Assembly (NCBI GenBank): GCA_002359895.1
Contig: DEOB01000002.1
Coordinates: 73,943 to 137,942 of the forward strand
Source of the DNA: Stenotrophomonas sp. UBA2629
GTDB taxonomy: Bacteria; Pseudomonadota; Gammaproteobacteria; Xanthomonadales; Xanthomonadaceae
Length of the DNA: 64,000 nt
Direction: 5' to 3'
The notes beneath the pieces are model-generated. The model saw only the letters and a program-made list of their open reading frames with translations. It ran no database searches and had not been told where the DNA came from. The number at the start of each line of letters is the position of its first letter. The first letter of the stretch is position 1. Shown piece after piece: positions 25,835 to 33,927 of this stretch. The translations under genes were made by a program, and so were the position numbers.

Positions 25835-28210
25835 TCAGAACTCCTGCCAATCCGAGTCTGCCAGTTCAGCCACCGCGACCCGGCCCGTGCTGCGTCGGCG
25901 TGGTGCCGGGGCGGCAACCTGTGCGCGCAGCGGCGCGGATGCGCGCGGTGCGAGGGCAGCTGGTGCAACCGCAACGTCCGGCGCGGCGTCGTCCAGCTGA
26001 AACACTGACACGGCGTGTGCCAGCTGGCCGGCCTGTTCTTCCATGGCGCGCGCAGCGGCGGTGGCTTCTTCCACCAGCGCGGCGTTCTGCTGGGTGGTTT
26101 CATCCATCTGCACGACGGTCTGGTTGACCTGCTCGATGCCGGCCGACTGCTCCTGCGAGGCTGCGGAAATCTCGGCCATGATGTCGGTGACGCGCTGCAC
26201 CGAGGCGACGATCTCGCCCATGGTGTTGCCGGCTTTCTTCACCAATGCCGAGCCGTCGGCGACCTTGCTGACCGAGTCGTCGATCAGGCCCTTGATCTCC
26301 TTGGCGGCACCCGCCGAACGCTGTGCCAACGTGCGCACTTCCGAGGCAACCACTGCAAAGCCCCGGCCTTGTTCGCCGGCACGCGCCGCTTCCACCGCGG
26401 CATTGAGCGCCAGGATGTTGGTCTGGAACGCGATGCCGTCGATAACCGAAATGATCTCGGCAATTTTCTTGGACGACTGCTCGATGCCCGTCATGGTGGT
26501 GACCACTTGCTGCACCACATCGCCACCCTGCGAAGCCACCGAAGCAGCGCCGATCGCCAATTGGTTGGCCTGGCGAGCGGACTCGGCGTTCTGGCGCACG
26601 GTGGAGGTCAGCTCCTCCATCGAGGCAGCGGTCTCTTCCAGATTGGCTGCCTGCTGCTCGGTACGACGCGAGAGGTCGTTGTTGCCGCTGGCAATCTCCG
26701 TTGCAGCGGAATTGATGGCAGTGGAGGAGTGCTTGATGCGGCTCACGATATCGGTCAACTGGTCAGCCGTCGCATTGGCATCGTCGCGCATGGTGGCGAA
26801 CACGCCTTGGTAATCGCCGTGCATGCGGACGGTGAGATCGCCGCGCGACAATGCCGAAAGCAATGCGGAAATCTGTTCCAAACTGCTGGCGTTGGCATCG
26901 AGCAGGGTGTTGATCTGACCGGCCAGCTGCAGGAAGAAGCCGTCCTTGTCCTCGGTGCCGACGCGGCCACTGAGATCGCCCGCTGCAGCGGCTTCGATCA
27001 CCTGTGCCACTTCCTTTTCCACCGATGCCTCGGTGGTGCGGTCACGCCATTCGACCACGTGGCCCACGGCGACGCCTTGGTCGTCGCGAATGACCGAGAT
27101 GGTCTGCGCGAACTCGGCATTGCCAAAGCGCATTTCGCGCTTGAGGACGCCGGTCTTTTCCAGAACCTCCATCACCTTGGCATCCACTTCGCCACGGTAT
27201 TCCAGTGCGGTGACCTGCTGCCCGACCAACGGCTTGCTGGCGTCGTAGTGATCCAGCCCGGCGCTGATTTCATCGTGATACTGGGCGAGCGTGTCCTGCA
27301 GCGCACGGTTGGCGTAAACGATCTCCAATGCCGAGTTGGTGAGGTAAACGCCGGTGGACGAATAATCCAGCGCAGTGCGGATGCGCAGGTTCTCGTTGGC
27401 GACAATCTGCTCGGTCTCGATGCGCTCGCGCAGATCGCGCTGCATGCGTTGCATGGCGCGTAGCAGGTCACCCACTTCATCGGCACGATTGGTATCAATC
27501 TGCCCATCCAGTTTGCCGCTGGCCACTTCGTTGGCCACGTTCACTGCGCCGCGCATGGAGTTGACCAGCGAACGTGCGAACAGCCACACCAGCAGCACGC
27601 CAGCGCCAGCCCCGACCAGCACGGCAAGCACGCTCAGGATCGCGGATGCGGAGTAGGTATCAGAGGCTTGCTTTGCAGCCGCCTGTGCGCGGAGGTTGTC
27701 GTTGGCGGCCAGCGCCTGCAGCGCTGCATATGCCTTGCGGTGCAGGTTGCGGGTTTCACCAACGAAGGTGTCGATTGCGTCGTCGGGCAGGTCCAGCTCC
27801 AGCATTTCCGTCACGGCATCGTAGGAAGCGGTGGTTGCCTCCCAGTCGCGCACAAAGGTGTCGAAGAGCTTCTTCTGTTCCGGGTTGTCGATCAGCTTCG
27901 GGTAGCTGGCGATGGTGGCCGCAATGTTCTCACGCAGCTCGCCCGCCCGCTTCTTGGCATCGGCTTTGACGTCGTCGCTGGCGCGCACCAGGCTCTGGTA
28001 GGAGGTATTGCGGTACTCGCTGACCATGCCACTGAGTTCACCGGTGGTGCGCAAGCTGGGCATGCGGGCACTGGTCAGGCTGGTGGTTACATTGTTGAGG
28101 GAGTGCAGGCCGCGGTAGGCAACCACGCCCTGCAACAACATCACGAACAACACGACACCGAAGGTAAGCATCAGCTTGGGCTTCAGTTTTAGCGAATTGA
28201 TCCACTGCAT
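25835..28210 (-). CDS. Methyl-accepting chemotaxis protein with four-helix and PAS sensors
   Basis: This 791-residue receptor has a membrane segment at about 10-30, a periplasmic four-helix-bundle domain (about 35-190), a second membrane segment at about 195-215, HAMP, a PAS-like domain (about 270-395, with ALDYSSTGVYLTNSALEIV and VGHVVEWRDRT), a second HAMP and the MCP signalling domain (VIDGIAFQTNILALNAAVEA). After an Ala/Pro/Arg-rich linker it ends DSDWQEF; DWQEF fits the xWxxF pentapeptide that docks CheR and CheB. ATG 28210 gives the expected MQWINSLKLKPKLM start; upstream codons are not conserved. Confidence 0.93.
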   Translation of the reverse strand: MQWINSLKLKPKLMLTFGVVLFVMLLQGVVAYRGLHSLNNVTTSLTSARMPSLRTTGELSGMVSEYRNTSYQSLVRASDDVKADAKKRAGELRENIAATIASYPKLIDNPEQKKLFDTFVRDWEATTASYDAVTEMLELDLPDDAIDTFVGETRNLHRKAYAALQALAANDNLRAQAAAKQASDTYSASAILSVLAVLVGAGAGVLLVWLFARSLVNSMRGAVNVANEVASGKLDGQIDTNRADEVGDLLRAMQRMQRDLRERIETEQIVANENLRIRTALDYSSTGVYLTNSALEIVYANRALQDTLAQYHDEISAGLDHYDASKPLVGQQVTALEYRGEVDAKVMEVLEKTGVLKREMRFGNAEFAQTISVIRDDQGVAVGHVVEWRDRTTEASVEKEVAQVIEAAAAGDLSGRVGTEDKDGFFLQLAGQINTLLDANASSLEQISALLSALSRGDLTVRMHGDYQGVFATMRDDANATADQLTDIVSRIKHSSTAINSAATEIASGNNDLSRRTEQQAANLEETAASMEELTSTVRQNAESARQANQLAIGAASVASQGGDVVQQVVTTMTGIEQSSKKIAEIISVIDGIAFQTNILALNAAVEAARAGEQGRGFAVVASEVRTLAQRSAGAAKEIKGLIDDSVSKVADGSALVKKAGNTMGEIVASVQRVTDIMAEISAASQEQSAGIEQVNQTVVQMDETTQQNAALVEEATAAARAMEEQAGQLAHAVSVFQLDDAAPDVAVAPAALAPRASAPLRAQVAAPAPRRRSTGRVAVAELADSDWQEF

Positions 28211-28297
28211 CTTGCGAAAACTCCGGTGGCGGCCATCCTGATTGGCGGGCACAGCGCTGCACGGCTCGCCGGCGGGGCCGGCAGGCGGTGGGTTTGA

Positions 28298-28684
28298 TTA
28301 CTTGATGTTTGCCAGTTTCAGGCCGGCTGGCGAGCTGACTTCGATCTCGGCGCGCGAGGAATCGCGCTGGATCTTGCCGATCACGCAGACCGACTTGCCT
28401 TCCAGCGTTTCCAGCGGGAAGCCGAACTTGCTGCGGTTGGCGCCGGAGATGCGAGCGGAGAAGGTATGACGCGGGAACGTGCCGCCCATGTGCAGGAAGG
28501 TCGGCTGGCCTTCGGAGCCTTCCGCGTAGCGCGCCTTTTCAACCTTGCCGCAGACCATGCCGTCCTTGCCGGCGAAACGGGCTGCGTTCTCCGGCGGGAT
28601 CATCTCCGCGGTATCGGCGGCGGCATTGACAGTGAAGGTGGCCAGGACAACAGCCGAGAACAGCGGAATCACGTGCTTGTACAT
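28298..28684 (-). CDS. Exported small protein with probable OB fold
   Basis: This 128-residue protein has a signal peptide (MYKHVIPLFSAVVLATFTV, cleaved near NAAADTAE). The mature part has a beta-rich pattern (MVCGKVEKARYAEGSEG, TFSARI, LEGKSVCVIGKIQRD) resembling periplasmic OB-fold proteins, and two cysteines that could pair. Function is unknown; some relatives are annotated as DNA-binding only by fold. It lies between cheW and a receptor gene on the same strand and has its own sigma-28-like promoter, so it is probably expressed with motility genes. Confidence 0.75.
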   Translation of the reverse strand: MYKHVIPLFSAVVLATFTVNAAADTAEMIPPENAARFAGKDGMVCGKVEKARYAEGSEGQPTFLHMGGTFPRHTFSARISGANRSKFGFPLETLEGKSVCVIGKIQRDSSRAEIEVSSPAGLKLANIK

Positions 28685-28736
28685 CTGCAATCTCCGATAG
28701 GACATGAGGGCCCACCAAAGGGCGGGCATGCATTGG

Positions 28737-28763
28737 CTATCGGCAGGAAGTGCCAGCGATTGA
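28737..28763 (-). promoter_or_regulatory. Sigma-28-like promoter before the exported OB-fold gene
   Basis: The minus strand reads TCAA-N15-GCCGATAG (10 of 12 against TAAA-N15-GCCGATAA), 53 bp before ATG 28684. Confidence 0.6.
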
Positions 28764-28803
28764 AGTCACAAGTGGGAATTTGTGACTTGCATAGCATTTT
28801 CTC

Positions 28804-29298
28804 TTAAGCCGCCACTTCTTCGGCAACGCTGGGTTGGCCCAGGTCGGCGGTATCGAGCAGGGTTTCGATGTCCAGCAGGATCAGCATGCGGTCGTCCTGG
28901 GTGCCGATGCCGGAGATGAAGCGTGTATCGACCGCTGCACCGAATTCCGGTGTCGGCCGGATCTGGTCGGCGTTCAGTGGGATCACATCCGAGACGCTGT
29001 CCACGACGATGCCGACAACGCGGTCTTCGACATTCAGCACGATCATCACCGTGAAGGCGTCATAGCGCGCCTCGTCCAGGCGCAGTTTCAAGCGCAGGTC
29101 GATCACCGGCACGATGGTGCCGCGCAGGTTGATCACGCCCTTGATGTAATCCGGCGCGTCAGGCACGCGGGTGACGGCGTCATAGCCACGGATTTCCTGC
29201 ACTTTCAGGATATCCACGCCGTAGTGCTCATTGCCGAGGGTGAAGCTGAGGTACTCGCCGCCGGTGCCTTCGGCGGAAGTGATGCGTGTGTCGTTCAT
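28804..29298 (-). CDS. cheW: Chemotaxis coupling protein CheW
   Basis: This 164-residue protein links receptors to the CheA kinase. It is a single CheW domain with YLSFTLGNEHYGVDILKVQE, the NLRGTIVPVIDLR motif (the most conserved CheW segment) and VDSVSDVIPL. ATG 29298 gives the usual length; the longer frame upstream runs over the promoter. It is the first gene of the minus-strand chemotaxis block and lies 32 bp downstream of a near-consensus sigma-28 promoter. Confidence 0.95.
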   Translation of the reverse strand: MNDTRITSAEGTGGEYLSFTLGNEHYGVDILKVQEIRGYDAVTRVPDAPDYIKGVINLRGTIVPVIDLRLKLRLDEARYDAFTVMIVLNVEDRVVGIVVDSVSDVIPLNADQIRPTPEFGAAVDTRFISGIGTQDDRMLILLDIETLLDTADLGQPSVAEEVAA

Positions 29299-29339
29299 TG
29301 CAGTTCCTGATCCTGGCGTAGCCGGTGGCTGTTGCACCG

Positions 29340-29366
29340 GTATCGGCGGCACGGGCAGGGACTTTA
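29340..29366 (-). promoter_or_regulatory. Sigma-28 promoter of cheW
   Basis: The minus strand reads TAAA-N15-GCCGATAC, 11 of 12 consensus positions with exact spacing. Confidence 0.75.
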
Positions 29367-29466
29367 GGGCAGGTGCTGGCCGGCTCTGACGGCCGGTGCG
29401 CAATCCCGCCATGACGGGCAAGGTGTGCTGCCAGCGCTACCTTGGCCGGTGTTTATGGCGCCGGCC

Positions 29467-30237
29467 TCACTCGCCGTTTGCACGGGCCTTGCGCAGGCGG
29501 TCAATGCGGAAGATGTAGCGTTGAATCAGCGTATCGGCGCCGCGCGGCAGGTCGTCAAAACGCAGGCCGGCACGGGTCATTTCCACGCCGTTGGCCTGTT
29601 TCTGCTGGCGGAGGTTGCACGCCACCAGGGTCGTGGTGATGGGCGGTGCATCTGGAATTTCCAGCACGCAACCACGGTGACGCCCTTGCAGCGTGAGCAG
29701 CGCCTGTGGTGACGGCAGCATCAATGCAAGCCCGCCGGCGCTGATATCCAACACGCGCCAACGGCTGGGTTGGCCGCCTTCGGGGTCGGGCAGCAGGCAG
29801 TAGGGCGAGTCGCCGACCGGGGTTTCCAGGCGATAGAACTCGCGCCGTTGCAGGTGGTAGACCTCTTCCGGCAGCGCCAACTCAAAGGCAATGCGGCCAT
29901 CGCGCTCGACACGCCGGGGTTGCTGCAACTCAAAACGGACGGTGACCTTGTCCACCAGGCCGAAGCACAGCAGCGCAGCGGCGCTTTCGGTGGCGCGGTT
30001 GATGGCAGGAACGGGGCTGGCATCCAGCAGCAGGTGGTGGTCGTCCACCTCCAGCACGGCACTGGGAAAGGACTGGTCGCGTCCGTCTGGGTGCGCGTTG
30101 ATCATGGAACGCTGGTCGATCATCGACTGCAGCAGATGCCGGATCTGGCGGCGGTTGCGCACCATGTAGCGGTCGTCGGCATACAGCTTGCCGGCGGCGT
30201 TGGAGGGGCTCGGCTCGAAGGGTTCGTTTACGGACAT
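29467..30237 (-). CDS. ycgR: Flagellar brake protein YcgR (PilZ domain, c-di-GMP effector)
   Basis: This 256-residue protein has an N-terminal YcgR domain (MVRNRRQIRHLLQSMIDQRS) and a C-terminal PilZ domain. The c-di-GMP contacts are RREFYRLE (RxxxR) and DISAGGLAL (D/N-x-S-x2-G). In enterobacteria YcgR binds the flagellar motor when c-di-GMP is high and slows swimming. ATG 30237 is used; a GTG two codons earlier is possible. A sigma-28-like promoter lies 61 bp upstream, in line with the class 3 flagellar control of ycgR known in E. coli. Confidence 0.9.
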   Translation of the reverse strand: MSVNEPFEPSPSNAAGKLYADDRYMVRNRRQIRHLLQSMIDQRSMINAHPDGRDQSFPSAVLEVDDHHLLLDASPVPAINRATESAAALLCFGLVDKVTVRFELQQPRRVERDGRIAFELALPEEVYHLQRREFYRLETPVGDSPYCLLPDPEGGQPSRWRVLDISAGGLALMLPSPQALLTLQGRHRGCVLEIPDAPPITTTLVACNLRQQKQANGVEMTRAGLRFDDLPRGADTLIQRYIFRIDRLRKARANGE

Positions 30238-30297
30238 GGGCACACTTGCGATGGACCGAAAGACCAGTGGATAGACTAGGTGCCACTGGAAACTGTG

Positions 30298-30324
30298 ATA
30301 GCGGCCGCTCTTTTTACATCTTTA
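30298..30324 (-). promoter_or_regulatory. Sigma-28-like promoter of ycgR
   Basis: The minus strand reads TAAA-N15-GCCGCTAT, 10 of 12 consensus positions with exact spacing. Confidence 0.65.
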
Positions 30325-31245
30325 GGGCCGCTATTACGACCCTGCTCGATTGTTGAGTCGTTGCACTTGCGTCAATGCGGCGGGCTGCAGAACCATGGCC
30401 CGCCGCTCAACAGGGTGCTGATGACGATGCTGCATATAGTGCCGTGGGTAGCGAATGCCGGGGGTCTTTTGGGGTAGCGGGTCGCTTGGTTCGCTGCAGA
30501 CTTCATGCAAGCCATTTTGACCTTGTTTCCCCGGTGAATCTGACAGTTATCGCGCAGGGGGGGGCTGGTAGATTCCGCCGCTGATTATCGGTATTCGCGC
30601 GATAAATGGTCGGCGCGTCAAGGACGGAAGGCGGCATGGAAAGGAGGAGGGTTGAGATGGCCGGCATGGAAGACGGGCGCCTGCCGTATCGGTTGCATTC
30701 GGATCTGCTAGGTGGGTGTGTAGTTGCCCGGTTGCCATGACTATATGGCAGTGATTTGCATCGGTGCGAATGCACCGATACAGGACGGTGGCGACGGCCG
30801 TGAGGATCATGGTGCGGTCGGTGTCTATGCATCCACGGGCGAGCAAAGCTGAGACGCATGAGGTGTATCGCAGCAGCTGATTGGGTCAAGGCACGGTGCG
30901 TGGTTTCCAAACAGGCAGTTTAATGACTTCTGCAGCAGGTTCCGCTGTCGGCGCTAGCAGCGATGCTGCTGGTGGACGTCTGCTATGCCTTGATTAGGCA
31001 GCCCTGCCATGGGGATTCCGGCCGGAATTGAACATGCGGTGCATTATTGCGTGGATCATGAAATTCGCCGCTCATTCCCGCTGTTCACTTTGCGTATGGA
31101 GGTAGATCCTCTCAGTTGTGTATGAGTATCTATGGCATCCGATAGGCGAATGGCCCGAGACATGCACTCTCGGTTCTGTCGAGCTGGGTGTACATGCCTG
31201 ATGCCCTGACGAGGAGCGAGTCCACCAGCCCCACTAACTCAACCA
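30325..31245. other. Long intergenic region between ycgR and lexA2
   Basis: In these 0.9 kb no known family is seen. It holds one short frame with a very strong ribosome site (30657-30740) and two adjacent hairpins, GCCAT/ATGGC at 30734-30749 and ATCGGTGC/GCACCGAT at 30760-30779. The rest shows nothing I can support. Confidence 0.5.
30657..30740 (+). CDS. Possible small ORF (27 aa)
   Basis: ATG 30657 is preceded at 6 bases by AAAGGAGGAGG, the best Shine-Dalgarno match in the region. The frame codes MAGMEDGRLPYRLHSDLLGG plus seven residues to a TGA overlapped by a hairpin, with a second hairpin 20 bp on. It could be a leader peptide or a small protein; a chance purine run is the alternative. 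No homolog is recognised. Confidence 0.3.
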   Translation: MAGMEDGRLPYRLHSDLLGGCVVARLP

Positions 31246-31283
31246 TTGGCAGTTCACGTCCATTGGTGTACATATGTACACCA
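31246..31283 (+). promoter_or_regulatory. LexA2-type SOS box and promoter of the mutagenesis cassette
   Basis: A perfect 20-bp palindrome, TGGTGTACATATGTACACCA (31264-31283), contains TGTAC-N4-GTACA, close to the LexA2 site known in Xanthomonas. TTGGCA (31246-31251) and a weak -10 (TACATA, 31269-31274) are 17 bp apart, so the box covers the -10 and abuts the start codon. Confidence 0.75.
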
Positions 31284-31885
31284 TGTCCGAATTGTCCTCA
31301 CAACGTGCTGCGGTTCTTGCCTTCCTGCGTGAGCGGGTGGGGCAGGGTGCGCCGCCCAGCCTGGCTGAAATTGCCGCCCACTGCGGCTTTGCCTCGCGCA
31401 ATGCCGCGCAGAAGCATGTGCAGGTGTTGGCTGATGCCGGGCTGATTGAGCTGCTGCGTGGGCAGAAGCGAGGTATCCGCATCCCTGGTAATGCGCCTGA
31501 TGCCCTGCTGACGTTGCCGGTGCTGGGCCGGGTGGCGGCGGGCCTGCCCATGGGTGCGGACGTCGGGCTGGACCGGCAGCTGCGGCTGAGCCGCGAGCTG
31601 TTCGCGTTACGCCCGGATTACCTGCTGCAGGTGCAGGGCGACTCGATGGTGGACGACGGCATCTTGGATGGCGATCTGGTGGGCGTGCGTCGCAGCAGCG
31701 AGGCGCGCAACGGTCAGATTGTGGTGGCACGCGTGGAGGACGAAATCACCATCAAGCGGTTGGAGCGCAGCCCGGGCGGCATCCGTTTGTTGCCGCGCAA
31801 CCAGGCGCATTCACCGATTGTGGTGGCGGCGGATGCCGACTTCGCGATTGAAGGCCTTTACTGCGGTTTGATCAGGCAGGGCTGA
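31283..31885 (+). CDS. lexA2: LexA-family repressor (LexA2) of the imuAB-dnaE2 cassette
   Basis: This 200-residue repressor has an N-terminal winged helix (LRERVGQGAPPSLAEIAAHC, then NAAQKHVQVLADAGLI), the self-cleavage site in LGRVAAGLPMG (Ala-Gly), and the Ser-Lys dyad in GDSMVDDGI and ITIKRLE. After RecA-stimulated autocleavage it should release the cassette. Start: ATG 31283 begins the conserved MSELSSQRAAVLAFL; an in-frame ATG at 31274 is inside the palindrome. No ribosome site precedes ATG 31283, which suggests a leaderless message. Confidence 0.9.
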   Translation: MSELSSQRAAVLAFLRERVGQGAPPSLAEIAAHCGFASRNAAQKHVQVLADAGLIELLRGQKRGIRIPGNAPDALLTLPVLGRVAAGLPMGADVGLDRQLRLSRELFALRPDYLLQVQGDSMVDDGILDGDLVGVRRSSEARNGQIVVARVEDEITIKRLERSPGGIRLLPRNQAHSPIVVAADADFAIEGLYCGLIRQG

Positions 31886-31887
31886 GC

Positions 31888-32502
31888 ATGGGCGAAGTGT
31901 TGGCCCTGGATGAACTGATGGCGGCGCGCACGGTGTGGCGTGCCAGCCGTGGCAGTGCGCTCAACCATGAAGGTGAGCCCACCGGGCATGCGGCCTTGGA
32001 TGCGGTACTGCCTACCGGCGGCTGGCCGCGCAAGGCGCTGACGGAATTGCTGCTGCCTGCCGATGGTGTGGGTGAGGTTGCATTGTTGCTGCCGACATTG
32101 GCGCGGATGACGGCAGCCGGAAAACGCGTGGTATTGGTCGCGCCGCCGTACATTCCGTATGCGCCCGCGTGGCAATCCGGTGGTATGGAATTGGCCGGCA
32201 TGGAAGTGGTAGAGGCCGAGCCGCGCGATGCGCTGTGGGCGTTTGAACAGTGCCTGCGTAGTGGCGCGTGTGCGGCGGTATTGGGGTGGCCGAAGACCGC
32301 GGATGCGCGCGCACTGCGCCGCCTGCAGGTGGCCGCTGATAGCGGTGATTGCTGTGGCTTTGCACTGCGCGACCGTCGTCATGCGGTGAATGCCTCGCCA
32401 GCGGCATTGCGCCTGGAATACCTACCCGCGCACGACGCCTGGCAGGTGCGCAAATGCCGTGGCGGACAGGTGCCGACGCAGCCGCTGCGGCTGGTGCAGT
32501 GA
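31888..32502 (+). CDS. imuA: Translesion synthesis accessory protein ImuA
   Basis: This 204-residue RecA/SulA-like protein begins near LDELMAARTVWRAS and carries the GWPRKALTELLLPADGVGE block, which replaces the Walker A loop of RecA; no GxxxxGK is present. With ImuB and DnaE2 it forms the mutasome that carries out error-prone synthesis after DNA damage. It starts 2 bp after lexA2 and is followed 6 bp later by imuB. Confidence 0.88.
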   Translation: MGEVLALDELMAARTVWRASRGSALNHEGEPTGHAALDAVLPTGGWPRKALTELLLPADGVGEVALLLPTLARMTAAGKRVVLVAPPYIPYAPAWQSGGMELAGMEVVEAEPRDALWAFEQCLRSGACAAVLGWPKTADARALRRLQVAADSGDCCGFALRDRRHAVNASPAALRLEYLPAHDAWQVRKCRGGQVPTQPLRLVQ

Positions 32503-32508
32503 GTCGCC

Positions 32509-33927
32509 ATGCTCTGGGCCTGCATATTGCTGCCGCAGCTGGCGCTGGACGCTGTCCTCCGTCGCTTGCCTGATCCGGATGAGCCGCTGGCTCTGGTGGA
32601 AGGGCCGGCGCAGTTGCGTCGTCTGCATGCGGTCAACGACAGTGCCGCTCAACACGGCTTGGCCCCGGGTATGCGCTTGTCTGCCGCGCATGCGTTGTTG
32701 TCGCAGGTGCGCACGCTGGATTACGACGCCAAGGCCGAGGCGCATTGGCATCGGTTTCTGGCGGCGTGGGCGTACCGGCACAGCTCGCTGGTCAGCCAAC
32801 AGTGGTCGCATGCGATTGTGCTGGAGGTGCAGGCCAGCTTTCAGTTGTTCGGGCCATGGCCGCGTTTTGAACGACGCCTGCGCAGCGAATTGGAGACGCT
32901 GGGTTTCCGCCACCGCATCGCATTGGCACCCACGCCACGTGCGGCCCGGGTGCTGGTGGGACTGCGTGACGGCATGGAAGTGACGCAGCTGGCGCAGATG
33001 CGGGCCATGCTGGACAAAGTGCCGGTACGCCGCGCGGCCTTGCCTGACGATGCCGGCGAGCGCCTGCATCGCATGGGCGTACGCACGTTGGCCGCACTGC
33101 GCGCATTACCCAGCGAAGGCGTGCGCCGTCGCTTCGGGGGGCAGGTGCTGGAGCATCTACGCAAGCTCTATGGTGAGACTGACGACCCATTGACCTGCTA
33201 TGCACCGCCGGATCATTTCGATTCGCGCTTGGAGCTGGGTTATGAGGTGGAAACGCACACCGCGTTGTTGTTTCCGTTGCGGCGGCTGATCGGCGACCTG
33301 TGTACTTATCTGTCCATCCGCGATGGTGGCGTGCAGCGCTTTGCATTGCGGTTGGAACACGAAGAAGGCCACACAGATGTTGAAGTGGGCCTGCTTGCAG
33401 CGGAGCGCTCGCCGACGATGCTGTTTGAGTTGTCGCGCAACCGCTTGGAGCGGGTGGAGATACCGCGCCCAGTGGTGGCCATGCGCTTGTTGGCGCGGCA
33501 GTTGCCGCCGTTCATTCCGGCTGCGCGTGATCTGTTTGATGCGCGGCCACAGCAGGCGATGGATTGGCCGCACCTGCGTGAGCGACTGCGTGCACGCTTG
33601 GGCGACGACGCCGTTTATCGGCTGGCCGCGGGCGATGACCCGCGCCCCGAACACGCATGGCAGAAAGTAGTGGGCGATGCGCTTCCCGACACGATGGCGC
33701 CGGAGCGTCCGCCACGTCCCACCTGGCTGTTGCCACAGCCGGTGCCGCTGCGCGATACGCGCTTGCGCATTCTGTCCGGGCCGGAGCGTTTGGAAAGCGG
33801 CTGGTGGGATGGCGATGATGCACGTCGCGATTACTACGTGGTGGAAACCGCGCACGGCCAGCGTGCTTGGGTTTTTACGGCGCCGGGTGAGCAGCACGGT
33901 TGGATGCTGCAAGGCTGGTTCGCATGA
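32509..33927 (+). CDS. imuB: Inactive Y-family polymerase ImuB
   Basis: This 472-residue protein has Y-family topology but lacks the catalytic acids: the usual DxDxxFAxVE at the start is replaced by CILLPQLALDAVLR. It acts as the hub of the mutasome, bridging DnaE2 and the beta clamp. The little-finger-like region (residues about 240-370) and an arginine/tryptophan-rich tail (ERPPRPTWLLPQPVPL onward) follow. The stop overlaps dnaE2 (ATGA). Confidence 0.9.
   Translation: MLWACILLPQLALDAVLRRLPDPDEPLALVEGPAQLRRLHAVNDSAAQHGLAPGMRLSAAHALLSQVRTLDYDAKAEAHWHRFLAAWAYRHSSLVSQQWSHAIVLEVQASFQLFGPWPRFERRLRSELETLGFRHRIALAPTPRAARVLVGLRDGMEVTQLAQMRAMLDKVPVRRAALPDDAGERLHRMGVRTLAALRALPSEGVRRRFGGQVLEHLRKLYGETDDPLTCYAPPDHFDSRLELGYEVETHTALLFPLRRLIGDLCTYLSIRDGGVQRFALRLEHEEGHTDVEVGLLAAERSPTMLFELSRNRLERVEIPRPVVAMRLLARQLPPFIPAARDLFDARPQQAMDWPHLRERLRARLGDDAVYRLAAGDDPRPEHAWQKVVGDALPDTMAPERPPRPTWLLPQPVPLRDTRLRILSGPERLESGWWDGDDARRDYYVVETAHGQRAWVFTAPGEQHGWMLQGWFA

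Noticed and set aside
26015..27463. Plus-strand frame of 482 codons over the PAS receptor
   Set aside because: It is antisense to the receptor gene and has repetitive His/Gly-rich shadow composition.
30503..30910. Minus-strand frame of 135 codons in the ycgR-lexA2 gap
   Set aside because: No ribosome site or domain; His/Arg/Pro-rich shadow composition.
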